From: Ectopseudomonas toyotomiensis
Lineage (GTDB): Bacteria > Pseudomonadota > Gammaproteobacteria > Pseudomonadales > Pseudomonadaceae
Assembly: GCF_900115695.1 (NCBI RefSeq)
Contig: NZ_FOXK01000001.1
Coordinates: 124,001 to 188,000, forward strand
Length of the DNA: 64,000 nt
Direction: 5' to 3'
Under the pieces are notes generated by a model that was given only the letters and a program-made list of their open reading frames with translations, was not told where the DNA came from and made no database searches. This document shows positions 37,062 through 46,505 of the stretch, in pieces. A program made the position numbers and the translations under genes. Positions within the stretch are counted from its first letter, which is position 1, and each line of letters opens with the position of its first letter.

Positions 37062-37388
37062 ATGTCCACCTTGACCCTTCCCGAGCCAATCGCTGCTTAC
37101 TTTGCCGCTGAACACAACCCCGAAGCGTTGGCGCATTGCTTCACGGCGCAAGCCGTTATGACCGACTTCGGTCATACCTACACGGGCGTCGAGGCCATCC
37201 AGGCCTTCCTGGCCGAGGCATCGGCCAAGTACAGCGCCACCAGCGTGCCCTTTGCCATTGAGCAAGAGGACGAATTCCAGCTCGTGAGCACCAAGGTCAC
37301 CGGCAACTTCCCTGGCAGCCCGATCATTCTTTCGTACCGTTTCCATCTTGAACGCGGCCTGATCGCATCGTTGGAGATCACAGCATGA
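37062..37388 (+). CDS. SnoaL/NTF2-like protein
   Basis: A 108-residue protein with the cone-shaped NTF2/SnoaL fold, recognised from PIAAYFAAEHNPEALAHCF and TYTGVEAIQAFLAEA. Such proteins act as small isomerases, hydrolases or binding proteins. It overlaps the next SDR gene by four bases (ATGA), so the two are co-translated. The role is unknown. Confidence 0.82.
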   Translation: MSTLTLPEPIAAYFAAEHNPEALAHCFTAQAVMTDFGHTYTGVEAIQAFLAEASAKYSATSVPFAIEQEDEFQLVSTKVTGNFPGSPIILSYRFHLERGLIASLEITA

Positions 37389-38167
37389 ACTTCGACCTTC
37401 GACTCGATGGCCTGCGTGCGGTGGTCACCGGAGGCACCCAAGGCCTTGGCGCTGCCGTGGTGCAGGCCCTGGTGGCGGCTGGCGCCCGAGTGGCGACATC
37501 GGCGCGCGACGTGTCGGTACAACCCGTAGATGACGTCACGTACATCGGCGCCGATCTGACGACGGCGCAAGGCGTGGCGCACCTCGCACAGACCGTTCTG
37601 GATAGCTGGGGCGGTGTGGATATCGTGATCAACTCGGTTGGCGGTTCGAGCGCACCTGCCGGTGGCTTTGCCGCCCTCAGTGATGAGCATTGGCAGGCCG
37701 AGCTGAACTTGAACCTGATGCCGGCCGTGCGCCTGGACCGCGCCCTGTTACCGGCCATGCTGTCCCAGGGCTCGGGCGTCATCCTTCATGTGAGCTCGAT
37801 CCAGCGCATGATGCCGCTGCCAGAGTCCACCACCGCCTACGCCGCCGCCAAGGCAGCGCTCACCACCTATAGCAAGTCCCTGGCACGGGAAGTGACGCCC
37901 AAGGGTGTGCGTGTGCTGAGCGTCGCGCCCGGATGGATAGAGACCGAGGCGTCCATAAGGTTTGCCGAGCGCTTGGCTGAAGAGGCGGGCACCGACTACG
38001 AAGGCGGCAGACGAATCGTCATGGAGGCGATAGGTGGACTCCCGCTGGGTAGGCCTGCCACGCCTCAGGAGGTGGCTGACCTGATCGTCTTCCTCGCGTC
38101 GCCGCGGGCCGCGTCGGTCTCCGGCTCCGAGCACCGTATCGACGGCGGCACCATCTCGACGCTGTAA
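37385..38167 (+). CDS. SDR-family oxidoreductase
   Basis: A 260-residue short-chain dehydrogenase. The cofactor motif TGGTQGLG is at residues 17-24, NSVGG at about 80-84 in place of the usual NNAG, and the catalytic YAAAK at about 153-157. It is coupled to the SnoaL-like gene and controlled, by inference, by the divergent LysR regulator. The substrate is unknown. A hairpin follows the stop codon. Confidence 0.9.
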   Translation: MNFDLRLDGLRAVVTGGTQGLGAAVVQALVAAGARVATSARDVSVQPVDDVTYIGADLTTAQGVAHLAQTVLDSWGGVDIVINSVGGSSAPAGGFAALSDEHWQAELNLNLMPAVRLDRALLPAMLSQGSGVILHVSSIQRMMPLPESTTAYAAAKAALTTYSKSLAREVTPKGVRVLSVAPGWIETEASIRFAERLAEEAGTDYEGGRRIVMEAIGGLPLGRPATPQEVADLIVFLASPRAASVSGSEHRIDGGTISTL

Positions 38168-38190
38168 CCGCCGGCCGCACAACGCAACCA

Positions 38191-38224
38191 CAGCGAGCCC
38201 TCAAGGCTCGCTGCTTCCCTCTTT
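38191..38224 (+). terminator. Hairpin after the SDR gene
   Basis: CAGCGAGCC and GGCTCGCTG form a perfect 9 bp stem with loop CTCAA, followed by a pyrimidine-rich tract with only short T runs. It is a probable terminator for the SnoaL-SDR operon. Confidence 0.65.
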
Positions 38225-38251
38225 CTCTCGGGATGTTGCGACCACTAGCCC

Positions 38252-38899
38252 CTAGGGAGCCAGCCGTTCACGAATCCAGGCCTCGCCCTTGAAGCGGTAG
38301 TTGAGGCGGTCGTGCAGGCGGCTTGGCCTGCCCTGCCAGAATTCGATGCGCTCGGGCAGCAGGCGGTAACCGCCCCAGTGCGGGGGGCAGTGCGGGGTCT
38401 GGCCCTGGAAGCGTTTTTCGGTTTCCGCCAGCAGGCTCTCCAGCTCGGCGCGGTCGCGAATCACCTTGCTCTGTGGCGAGGCCCAGGCGCCGATACGGCT
38501 GCCTAAGGGACGCACCTGGTAATAGCCATCGGATTCGGCAGCGCTCACGCGCTCCACGCGGCCTTCGATGCGCACCTGGCGTTCCAGGCTGGGCCAGAAG
38601 AAGGTCATGGCGGCGAACGGGCGCGCTGCAAGCTGGCGGCCCTTGGCGCTGTCGTAGTTGCTGAAGAAGGTGAAGCCGCGCTCGTCGAGGCCCTTGAGCA
38701 GGAGCACCCGGCAGTGCGGGCGGCCCTCTTCGTCGACGGTGGCCAGGGTCATGGCGTTGGGTTCAACCGGCAGTTGCTCGGTCTTGACCGCGTCATCGAA
38801 CCACTGACGAAACAGGGCAAAGGGTTCCAGCGGGGCCTGGGCTTCGCTCAGGCCGTCGCGGGTGTAGTCGCGGCGCATATCGGCCAAGGTTTGGGTCAT
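38252..38899 (-). CDS. pdxH: Pyridoxamine 5'-phosphate oxidase PdxH
   Basis: A 215-residue FMN enzyme that oxidises pyridoxamine or pyridoxine 5'-phosphate to pyridoxal phosphate. The N-terminal [20 protein letters not shown], the FMN-binding [19 protein letters not shown] (about 59-77) and the C-terminal WIRERLAP are conserved. The length is normal. It is monocistronic and convergent with the SDR gene. Confidence 0.96.
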   Translation of the reverse strand: MTQTLADMRRDYTRDGLSEAQAPLEPFALFRQWFDDAVKTEQLPVEPNAMTLATVDEEGRPHCRVLLLKGLDERGFTFFSNYDSAKGRQLAARPFAAMTFFWPSLERQVRIEGRVERVSAAESDGYYQVRPLGSRIGAWASPQSKVIRDRAELESLLAETEKRFQGQTPHCPPHWGGYRLLPERIEFWQGRPSRLHDRLNYRFKGEAWIRERLAP

Positions 38900-38980
38900 G
38901 GCAATTCCTCAGGGCAAGGCCAGAAGCCAATCCGGCTGCTTTCTAGTGCTTGCCCGCGCAGGGTGGAAATGCCCGCAAGC

Positions 38981-39634
38981 TTACTCCGACTTGCTCACTT
39001 TTCCTTGATCTGCGGCAGCTACCTTGGGTGCATCCTTGAGCTCCACCTTGGCCGGCTGGCTGTACTTGGCGATCAGGCCCTGCATGGTGTCACGCGAAGT
39101 CAGGAGAATCTCCACGCGGCGATTGAGTGCACGGCCGGCCGCGCTGTCGTTGGCCGCACGGGGTGCGTCGGAGCCCAGGCCCATGACCTGCAAGCGGTTC
39201 TGCTTGAGGCCGCTGAGGCGGAAGATGGAGGTCACGGCCCGCGCACGCTGTTGGCTCAGGTCGCGGTTCTGGGCGTCGTCACCGCTGCTGTCGGCATGGC
39301 CGAGCACGACCACGGCAACGTCTTCGTCGCTTTCCAGCAACTTGGCTACACGGGTGATGGGGCCGAGGCTCACCGGTAGCAGCATGTGCGGACGATCCGG
39401 ATTGAACGAGCCCTGCACCGGGGCGGTGACCACCAGCAGGTTTTCGCGGCGCTCGAACTCGAAGTGGCTGCCCTTGACCGCTTCACGCAGTTTCGGCTCG
39501 TACTCGTCGAGCCAGGCGCGGGTAACTTGAGGCGGTGGCATCACCGCCGGCTTGGCGACTTCCTTCTTTTCCGAGCCGGCGCAGCCCGCGATCAGCAGGC
39601 AGCAGGTAAAGGCAAAAATCTTGTTGGCACGCAT
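38981..39634 (-). CDS. OmpA-like lipoprotein
   Basis: A 217-residue lipoprotein with lipobox LIAGC and Cys18. The C-terminal OmpA-like peptidoglycan-binding domain (about 95-190) has GHADSSGDDAQNRDLSQQRA and ALNRRVEILL. The middle linker is unlike OprF. It probably tethers the outer membrane to the cell wall. The start at 39634 (MRANKIF) opens the signal peptide. It is 81 bases downstream of no other gene and transcribed toward pdxH. Confidence 0.88.
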   Translation of the reverse strand: MRANKIFAFTCCLLIAGCAGSEKKEVAKPAVMPPPQVTRAWLDEYEPKLREAVKGSHFEFERRENLLVVTAPVQGSFNPDRPHMLLPVSLGPITRVAKLLESDEDVAVVVLGHADSSGDDAQNRDLSQQRARAVTSIFRLSGLKQNRLQVMGLGSDAPRAANDSAAGRALNRRVEILLTSRDTMQGLIAKYSQPAKVELKDAPKVAAADQGKVSKSE

Positions 39635-39716
39635 GTAGCCCCCGGGGTCACACAAATCTAATGGTCGGATCGTTATGGTTGGTACTGAACGGTTGGCGCA
39701 AGTTTAGCCGTTTCAA

Positions 39717-40862
39717 TCAGATACAGTCCGCAATCTGCCGCGCAAGTTTCTGCGCGCGGGGGTCCATCAAGACGAACGGTCCTAGATTGTTGGTGACGAA
39801 ACCAAATGCCAGGTCTCGCTCCGGGTCGGCAAAACCACTGGAACCACCAGCACCGGGATGGCCGAAGGCTTTCGCCCCCATCCCATAGGTGGCGTTAGCC
39901 ACATCGGCCTGATCGAGCATGCAGCCGAGGCCGAAACGCGTGCGAGTCAGCAGGGTCTTGTCGTCACCGACGCTGTGCTCGCGGGTCATTTCGCCCAGCA
40001 GGTCAGCATCGAGCAGGCTGCCGTCGAGCAGACCCGCATAGAAGCCCGCCAGGCTGCGCGCGTTGCCGTGTCCATTGGCTGCCGGTTGCTGCATGCGCCG
40101 CCACTCCGGCTTGTTGGTGCTGGTCATGATCGACGGCGGGTTGGTGAACGAGCGCGTGCTCATGGCATTGGCGTCACTCATCATCACCTTGAGCAGGCGC
40201 TGCGCGGCGGCATCGCCGAGGTTGCCCTTGCCGCGAGCGATATGGGCGACGCGCTCGAACTCGCTGTCAGCCAGGCCGACATGGAAATCCAGCTCCAGTG
40301 GCTTGGCGATGCGCGCAGCGATGCTCTCGCCCGGGCCACGGCCTTCCACACGGCGAATCAGCTCACCGATCAGCCAACCATAGGTAATGGGCGCATAACC
40401 ATGACCCTCACCCAGCGGCCACCAAGGCTCTTCAGCTGCCAGCGCGCCGGTCATGGTCTGCCAGTCGTACAGCGCCTCAGCGGGCAGCGCCTGGCGCAAC
40501 GCCGGCAAGCCGGCCTGATGGCAGAGCAGGTGACGCACACTGATGCGCTGTTTGCCGGCTGCAGCGAACTCCGGCCAGTAGCGCGCCACCGGCGTATCCA
40601 GGTCGAGCTTGCCCTCGCCCACCAGTTGCAGGGCCACCACGGCGGCGAAGGGTTTGGTGCAGGAGAACAGATTGGCGATGGTGTCGCTGTGCCAGGCCTG
40701 CTGGCCGTCCTTGTCCATGACTCCGGCCCACAGGTCGACCACGGTTTCCCCGCCGACCTTCACGCACAGGGCCGCGCCCCGTTCCTGCGCGTCGTCGAAC
40801 AGTGCGGCGAATGCGTCCCTCACCGCTTCGAAGCGCAAGTCGAAATAGCCCTGAATCTGCAC
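39717..40862 (-). CDS. Serine hydrolase of the beta-lactamase fold (EstB-like esterase)
   Basis: A 381-residue enzyme of the class C beta-lactamase/EstB family. The catalytic motif SCTK is at residues 67-70 (Ser67, Lys70), and a YGW segment near residue 166 stands in the position of the second motif. The C-terminal HPGAGGSSGFADPE is typical. No signal peptide is evident, so it is probably cytoplasmic with esterase activity. It is divergent from Mrp operon 2. Confidence 0.88.
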   Translation of the reverse strand: MQIQGYFDLRFEAVRDAFAALFDDAQERGAALCVKVGGETVVDLWAGVMDKDGQQAWHSDTIANLFSCTKPFAAVVALQLVGEGKLDLDTPVARYWPEFAAAGKQRISVRHLLCHQAGLPALRQALPAEALYDWQTMTGALAAEEPWWPLGEGHGYAPITYGWLIGELIRRVEGRGPGESIAARIAKPLELDFHVGLADSEFERVAHIARGKGNLGDAAAQRLLKVMMSDANAMSTRSFTNPPSIMTSTNKPEWRRMQQPAANGHGNARSLAGFYAGLLDGSLLDADLLGEMTREHSVGDDKTLLTRTRFGLGCMLDQADVANATYGMGAKAFGHPGAGGSSGFADPERDLAFGFVTNNLGPFVLMDPRAQKLARQIADCI

Positions 40863-41082
40863 GCTGTTCTCCTGTTTCGCTGCTTATCTCAATACTGCCA
40901 ATGATGGCAGCCGCCTATCATGCAATGTTCTGAAACTTCATAAAATAGCGATCTTCGATTGGTTTTTCCTATGATGAAACAAATGCGGCCTGATATGACC
41001 AATACGCCCTGAATAGCGCAGCTACGGTGGATACGTAGTCGTCAGGCCGCCTTGGATTCGACGCTCGGCACAGGAGAAACGA

Positions 41083-43803
41083 GTGCTCTACCTACTGTCC
41101 CTGATCGCCCTGGCCGCCATCATGGCACCCGGCCTGACGCGCCTGTTGGGTGCTCGCACAGGTTGGCTGCTGATGCTGGCGCCGCTGGCGGCCTTCGTCT
41201 GGTTCGTTCAACAGATCCCGCTGATCGCCGGTGGCGGCGCCGTGATGCAAAGCCTGAGCTGGATTCCGGCACTGGATATCAACCTGAGCCTGCGCCTGGA
41301 TGGCCTCTCGCTGGTTTTTGCCCTGCTGATCAGCGGCATCGGCAGCCTGATCGTGCTGTACGCCGGCAGTTATCTGTCCAGCCACGTCCACCTCGGCCGC
41401 TTTCACGCGTACTTGCTGGTGTTCATGTTGGCGATGCTCGGCCTGGTGCTGGCCGACGACCTGGTGGCGATGTTCGTGTTCTGGGAGCTGACCAGTATCG
41501 CCTCCTTCCTGCTGATCAGTTTTCAACACGACAAAGCGGTATCGCGCCGTGCGGCGTTGCAGGCGCTGCTGATCACCGGCGGCGGCGGCCTGGCGCTGCT
41601 GGCGGGACTGATCCTGCTCGGTGGCGCGACGGGCAACTGGCAGTTCTCCAATCTCAGCGCCGAGCAGATCGAAGGCCATGTGCTGCTGCCGGCGATCATT
41701 GCCCTGGTGCTGCTGGGCTGCTTCACCAAATCGGCGCAGGTGCCCTTCCATCTGTGGCTGCCCAATGCGATGAACGCACCCACTCCGGTGTCGGCCTATC
41801 TGCATTCGGCGACCATGGTAAAAGCCGGCATCTACCTGCTGGCCCGTCTCAACCCGGTACTCGGCGGCTCCGTCGGCTGGGGCACCCTGCTGATTACCTT
41901 CGGCGCAGCCACTGCAGTGCTCGGCGCCTTCCTCGCCTTCCGCCAGACCGACCTCAAGCGCCTGCTGGCGTACACCACGGTGACCGTGCTGGGCCAGCTG
42001 ACCATGCTGATCGGCACCAACACCAGCTATGGCCTGCAGGCGTTCGTGCTCTATCTGGTGGCGCATTCTCTCTATAAAGGTGCGCTGTTCATGGCAGTCG
42101 GCGCCATCGACCACGCCACCGGCACCCGCGAGCTGGCACGCCTGGGTGGTTTGATCCGGTTCATGCCCTTGACTGGTGCGGCAGTAGCCCTGGCAGCATT
42201 CTCCAATGCCGGCCTGCCGCCTTTCTTCGGCTTCATCGCCAAGGAGTTCAAGTACACCGGCCTGATCGAGATGGGTCATATCGGCTGGGCGGTAACGCTG
42301 GTGATGATCCTTACCAACGCCCTGCTGTTCGCCGCTGCCGGCCTGGTCTTCCTGCAGACCTTCCTCGGCAAGCGTGGCGACTATCCGCGCACGCCGCGCG
42401 AAGTCGGCTTGCCGATGTGGCTGGGGCCGATGCTGTTGGCCATCGGCGGTTTCCTGCTCGGCGCCTGGAATGCCTGGCCGGAGACCTGGCTGGTGAACAA
42501 CGCGGTGCAGGCCGTGGCACGCGGCCCGGTGGATGTGCATCTGTATCTGTGGGGCGGCCTCACCCCAGCGCTTGTAGCCAGCTTGCTGACAGTATCGCTG
42601 GGCGTGCTGTTCTACGTGATGCGCGACCGGGTACGGCAGGCGCTCGATCGTGCCAACGCGGCCTGGAACGTCAGTGGCGACCTGCTCTGGGATCGTTTGC
42701 TCAAACGCGTTTTCCACCTCGCCGGTCTGCTTGCCGCCCGTTTCCAGCACGGCTCCTTGCGTCAGCATCTGGTGCTGCTGGCCCTGGCGGTCGGTGGCCT
42801 GTTGGCGGTCGGTTTGTTGCCGGCGCTGCCGCAACTGCTACAGGGCAACTACAGCCCGATCTCGCCGCTGGGCCTGGCCGGCTGCCTGTTGGCACTGGCC
42901 GGCGGTGTGGCAGCGGCGTTCCTGCCTGGCCGCCTGACCTTGCTGGCCGCACTGGGCGCCTGCGGCCTGGGCCTGGCGCTGGTATTCGTCTCGGTCAATG
43001 CACCGGACGTGGCGATGACCCAGCTGATGGTGGAAACCCTCAGTCTGATCTTCCTCGCCCTGGTGTTTCGCAAGATGCCCACAGTTCCCACCAGCGGTGC
43101 ACGCGCGCCGTGGAAGCGACGCCTGCACGCCAGCGTAGCGATCCTCTTCGGCCTCAGCGTGACCGGTGCCCTGCTGCTGGCGGTGAGCCTGCCACTGCCG
43201 GGCGAAATCGCCCAGTGGTATCAGGCCAACAGCTTGCCGGGTGGCCACGGGCATAACGTGGTCAACGTGATCCTGGTGGACTTCCGCGCGTTCGATACCC
43301 TGGGCGAGATCCTCGTGGTCGCCCTCTCTGCCCTGGCGGCGGCCAGCCTGCTGAGCACCGGCCGGCGCTTCGGCAACGAGCATAGCGGGGAAGATGCCTT
43401 CACCTCGCCGCTGCTGCGTCAAGGCTTGCGCCCGCTGGCCTGGTTGATGATGGCCGCCTCGCTGCTGGTGCTGTGGCGCGGTCACAACCTGCCCGGCGGA
43501 GGTTTCATAGGCGGCTTGGTGGCGGCCTGCGGCCTGATCCTGCTGGTGCTGACCTACGGCCACGGGCAGATTCGCCGGGTGCTGCCCGTTGCGCCTGCGC
43601 AGCTGATCGGTATCGGCCTGGGTTGTGCTGCGGGTGCCGGCATGCTTGGCCTGATCGCGGGCAGCGCCTTTCTTACCGGTCTCTGGACCTTCCCTGGCGG
43701 GCTGCCGCTGGGTACGCCCTTGCTCTTCGATATCGGCGTTTTCCTCACCGTGTTCGGCTCCGCCCTGCACATGATCGACAAGCTGACGGGAGTTCGCCAG
43801 TAA
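41083..43803 (+). CDS. mnhA: Mrp/Mnh antiporter subunit A fused to subunit B (operon 2)
   Basis: A 906-residue A-B fusion like that of operon 1. The start is GTG at 41083 with CAGGAG seven bases upstream. The antiporter domain has WELTSIASFLLISF (about 131-144) and FTKSAQVPFHLWLPNAMNAP (about 215-234). The MnhB part shows [12 protein letters not shown] (about 803-814). Its stop and the mnhC start share one base (TAATG). It belongs to a second complete Mrp set, diverged well beyond a recent duplication judging by eye. Confidence 0.95.
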   Translation: MLYLLSLIALAAIMAPGLTRLLGARTGWLLMLAPLAAFVWFVQQIPLIAGGGAVMQSLSWIPALDINLSLRLDGLSLVFALLISGIGSLIVLYAGSYLSSHVHLGRFHAYLLVFMLAMLGLVLADDLVAMFVFWELTSIASFLLISFQHDKAVSRRAALQALLITGGGGLALLAGLILLGGATGNWQFSNLSAEQIEGHVLLPAIIALVLLGCFTKSAQVPFHLWLPNAMNAPTPVSAYLHSATMVKAGIYLLARLNPVLGGSVGWGTLLITFGAATAVLGAFLAFRQTDLKRLLAYTTVTVLGQLTMLIGTNTSYGLQAFVLYLVAHSLYKGALFMAVGAIDHATGTRELARLGGLIRFMPLTGAAVALAAFSNAGLPPFFGFIAKEFKYTGLIEMGHIGWAVTLVMILTNALLFAAAGLVFLQTFLGKRGDYPRTPREVGLPMWLGPMLLAIGGFLLGAWNAWPETWLVNNAVQAVARGPVDVHLYLWGGLTPALVASLLTVSLGVLFYVMRDRVRQALDRANAAWNVSGDLLWDRLLKRVFHLAGLLAARFQHGSLRQHLVLLALAVGGLLAVGLLPALPQLLQGNYSPISPLGLAGCLLALAGGVAAAFLPGRLTLLAALGACGLGLALVFVSVNAPDVAMTQLMVETLSLIFLALVFRKMPTVPTSGARAPWKRRLHASVAILFGLSVTGALLLAVSLPLPGEIAQWYQANSLPGGHGHNVVNVILVDFRAFDTLGEILVVALSALAAASLLSTGRRFGNEHSGEDAFTSPLLRQGLRPLAWLMMAASLLVLWRGHNLPGGGFIGGLVAACGLILLVLTYGHGQIRRVLPVAPAQLIGIGLGCAAGAGMLGLIAGSAFLTGLWTFPGGLPLGTPLLFDIGVFLTVFGSALHMIDKLTGVRQ

Positions 43804-44207
43804 TGGAATGGCTAGCCGCAATCACTACCGGAGGCCTGGCGGGTCTGGGTCTGTGGATGCTCCTGGATCGCAATCTCAAGCGCGTCGTGCTGGGCGTCGT
43901 GGTCCTGGGTAACGCAATCAACCTGGGGGTTCTCACCGCCGGACGCTTCTTCGGCGAACGCCCGGCCTTCGTCGAGGCTGGCAACGCTGCCAGCACGGCC
44001 AACCCATTGCCACAGGCATTGGTACTGACGGCCATCGTCATCGGTTTCAGCCTGTTCATCTTCGCCCTGGCGCTGCTCAAGCGCACCCGCGAACTGCATG
44101 GCGACAAGACCACCGACTCGGTCAGCTCGATCACCGAGCAACCGGCACCGGACTGGCACGACAGCGAGCATGAACACGACGCCAATGGTGCGGAGGCTCG
44201 CCGATGA
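43803..44207 (+). CDS. mnhC: Mrp/Mnh antiporter subunit C with polar C-terminal tail (operon 2)
   Basis: A 134-residue NuoK-like subunit. Three membrane segments and the PLPQALVLTAIVIGFSLFI signature (about 69-87) are conserved. After the last segment there is a hydrophilic tail of about 35 residues ending DWHDSEHEHDANGAEARR, rich in histidine and acidic residues and absent from the operon 1 copy. The start at 43803 is fixed by the TAATG overlap with mnhA; the frame extends far upstream inside mnhA. Confidence 0.92.
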   Translation: MEWLAAITTGGLAGLGLWMLLDRNLKRVVLGVVVLGNAINLGVLTAGRFFGERPAFVEAGNAASTANPLPQALVLTAIVIGFSLFIFALALLKRTRELHGDKTTDSVSSITEQPAPDWHDSEHEHDANGAEARR

Positions 44208-45700
44208 ATCACGCGTTACTCGTTGCGCCGATCCTCGTGCCCCTGTGCAGTCTGCTGCTGGCGATCATCCTGCGCCGCCACCTGCTGGCCGTGCGCGTGC
44301 TCAGCCTGACCGGCACCGCACTGCTGCTGGCCGTAGGCCTGGTGCTGGTCTGGCAGGCCGCACAAGGCGTGGTGCTCAGTGGGCAGGTGGGCGACTGGCA
44401 GGCGCCGTTCGGCATCAGCCTGGTGATCGATCGCCTGTCGGCGGTAATGATCGCCATCAGTGCCCTGGTCGCGCTGGTCACCCTGCTCTATGGCGTGGCC
44501 AAGGACAACGACAGCAAGATCGGTCGCGACTTTCACCTGTTCATCCAGGGTCTGCTGACCGGCATCTGCGGCGCCTTCATCACCGCCGACATCTTCAACC
44601 TCTATGTCTGGTTCGAGGTGCTGCTGATCGCCTCCTTCGCCCTGATGGCGCTTGGCGGCGGCAGCCGCCGGCTGGCTGGCAGCATGACCTACGTGGCCCT
44701 TAACCTGTTCGCCACGCTGATCTTCCTGCTCTCCGCCGGCCTGGTCTATGGCGCCAGCGGCACGCTGAACATGGGCGAGCTGGCAGTGATCATGCGCAGC
44801 GGTGAGGCGCCACCAGGCGTAACGCCGGCGCTGTTGCTGATGCTGCTGTCGTTTGCCATCAAGGCCGCGCTGTTCCCGGTGTTCGGCTGGCTGCCGGCCA
44901 CCTATCACGTCGCCCTGACGGCGGTTTCGGCGATGTTCGCAGGGCTGCTGACCAAGGTCGGCGTATATGCGCTGATTCGCCTGGTGACCCTGCTCTGGCC
45001 GGAATACGGTCTGCCGCATCAACTGCTGCTGTGGGTCGCCTGCGCCACCATGCTGGTGGGCGTTCTGGGTGCGGCGGCGCAGACCGAGGTGCGCCGTATC
45101 CTGTCGTTCCACATCGTCAGTCAGGTCGGTTACATGATCCTCGGCCTCGCCCTGGCCACCCCGCTGGCGCTGGCCGGCGCGGTGTTCTACCTGATCCACC
45201 ATATCGTGGTGAAGGCCAACCTGTTCTTCATCGGCGGCCTGGCGGCGCGCATCTGCGGCTCCGAGCGCCTGGCTGACATGGGTGGGCTGTACAAGCGCAT
45301 GCCCTGGCTGGCGCTGCTGTTCGCCATTCCGGCGCTGTCGCTGGCAGGCATTCCGCCGCTGTCCGGTTTCTGGGCCAAGTTCCTGCTGGTCAAGGCCAGC
45401 CTGGATGCCGCTGCGTGGTGGGCGGCGGGCATCGCCCTGCTGACCGGTGTGTTCACCCTGCTATCGATGAACAAGATCTGGAACGAAGCATTTCTCAAGC
45501 CCCATCCGGGAGGTGAAGAAGCGCTGCAAACGGTTACCGGTATACGCGCGGCCTGGTTGGGCATGAGCGCCCTGGCACTGCTGACCGTGTTGATCGGCCT
45601 GGGCGCCGGCCCGCTGATCGACTATGCCGTGGCGGCCGCCGCGCAACTCGCCGATCCGCAAGCCTATCTGCAACCCTTCACTGGCGCAGGAGGTACCTGA
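44204..45700 (+). CDS. mnhD: Mrp/Mnh antiporter subunit D (operon 2)
   Basis: A 498-residue NuoN/NuoM-like antiporter subunit with about fourteen membrane segments. The WFEVLLIASFALMAL segment (about 143-157) and the FAIKAALFPVFGWLPATYHV segment (about 216-235) carry the expected charged residues. It overlaps mnhC by four bases and mnhE by one. Confidence 0.94.
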   Translation: MNHALLVAPILVPLCSLLLAIILRRHLLAVRVLSLTGTALLLAVGLVLVWQAAQGVVLSGQVGDWQAPFGISLVIDRLSAVMIAISALVALVTLLYGVAKDNDSKIGRDFHLFIQGLLTGICGAFITADIFNLYVWFEVLLIASFALMALGGGSRRLAGSMTYVALNLFATLIFLLSAGLVYGASGTLNMGELAVIMRSGEAPPGVTPALLLMLLSFAIKAALFPVFGWLPATYHVALTAVSAMFAGLLTKVGVYALIRLVTLLWPEYGLPHQLLLWVACATMLVGVLGAAAQTEVRRILSFHIVSQVGYMILGLALATPLALAGAVFYLIHHIVVKANLFFIGGLAARICGSERLADMGGLYKRMPWLALLFAIPALSLAGIPPLSGFWAKFLLVKASLDAAAWWAAGIALLTGVFTLLSMNKIWNEAFLKPHPGGEEALQTVTGIRAAWLGMSALALLTVLIGLGAGPLIDYAVAAAAQLADPQAYLQPFTGAGGT

Positions 45701-46197
45701 TGCTGTTTGTCATCCATTTGCTGGCAAGCGCCGGCCTGGCCTGGAGCCTCGGCGCCGCTCATCTCGGTGGTGGCCTGCTGGCCTTCGCCCTGCTCTACCT
45801 GATCGCTCGCCTGCTGGGCCTGGCAATCGGGCGCCTGCGTCGTTACGCACGCAGCCTGGAGCATGGTGTGAGCTTCTGCCTGTGGTTCATCGCCCAGGTG
45901 TTTCTCGCTACCTACCACGTCGCCACTTTGGTGCTGGCGCGCCGAGTAGATGTGGAACCGGCTGTGCTGGCCTACCCGGTGACTCGCCGCGAGGTGGACA
46001 AGGTCACCCTGCTCGGTACCCTGCTGACCCTGACCCCCGGCACCCTGGCCCTGGACTATGACGAGGAGCAAGGCCTGCTCTATATCCACGCCCTCGATGC
46101 GCGGCGCCGCGAGGACGTGACCGAAATCCTCATCGAGTTGGAACGCCGCCTGTTGGCCTGGCTCGATGCCGGCAAAGCCGAAGGAGTAACGCCATGA
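45700..46197 (+). CDS. mnhE: Mrp/Mnh antiporter subunit E (operon 2)
   Basis: A 165-residue protein with N-terminal membrane segments and the MnhE hallmark TLTPGTLALDYDEEQGLLYI (about 109-128). The start overlaps the mnhD stop by one base (TGATG) and the end overlaps mnhF by four. Confidence 0.92.
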   Translation: MLFVIHLLASAGLAWSLGAAHLGGGLLAFALLYLIARLLGLAIGRLRRYARSLEHGVSFCLWFIAQVFLATYHVATLVLARRVDVEPAVLAYPVTRREVDKVTLLGTLLTLTPGTLALDYDEEQGLLYIHALDARRREDVTEILIELERRLLAWLDAGKAEGVTP

Positions 46198-46505
46198 CCC
46201 TGCACCTGGCCGGTGCCGCCTGGGTATTGCCCCTGGCTGCAGCCTTGCTCGCATTGAGCGGTTTGATCAGCCTCTATCGCCTGTTGCGCGGGCCGAGCCG
46301 CCCGGATCGTGCGGTGGCCATCGACGCCCTCACCCTGCTGGCGGTCGCCGCCATGGCGCTGCTGTGCCTGATGCGCGGCGAGGCGCTGTTCATCGACGTC
46401 GCCGTGCTGCTGGCACTGGTGTCGTTTCTCGGCACGGCAGCCTTTGCCTTCCTGTTCGATGACGCCCACAGCCAGATGCCGGAGAAGAGCGAGGAACGCC
46501 CATGA
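46194..46505 (+). CDS. mnhF: Mrp/Mnh antiporter subunit F (operon 2)
   Basis: A 103-residue three-segment membrane protein with the MnhF signature GPSRPDRAVAIDALTLLAVA (about 36-55). It overlaps mnhE and mnhG by four bases each. The tail is longer and more polar than in operon 1. Confidence 0.92.
   Translation: MTLHLAGAAWVLPLAAALLALSGLISLYRLLRGPSRPDRAVAIDALTLLAVAAMALLCLMRGEALFIDVAVLLALVSFLGTAAFAFLFDDAHSQMPEKSEERP

Noticed and set aside
41092..42834. A 580-codon minus-strand frame opposite mnhA of operon 2
   Set aside because: Same reason: long open antisense frames are common over hydrophobic genes in GC-rich genomes and this one has only low-complexity Q/H/R sequence.
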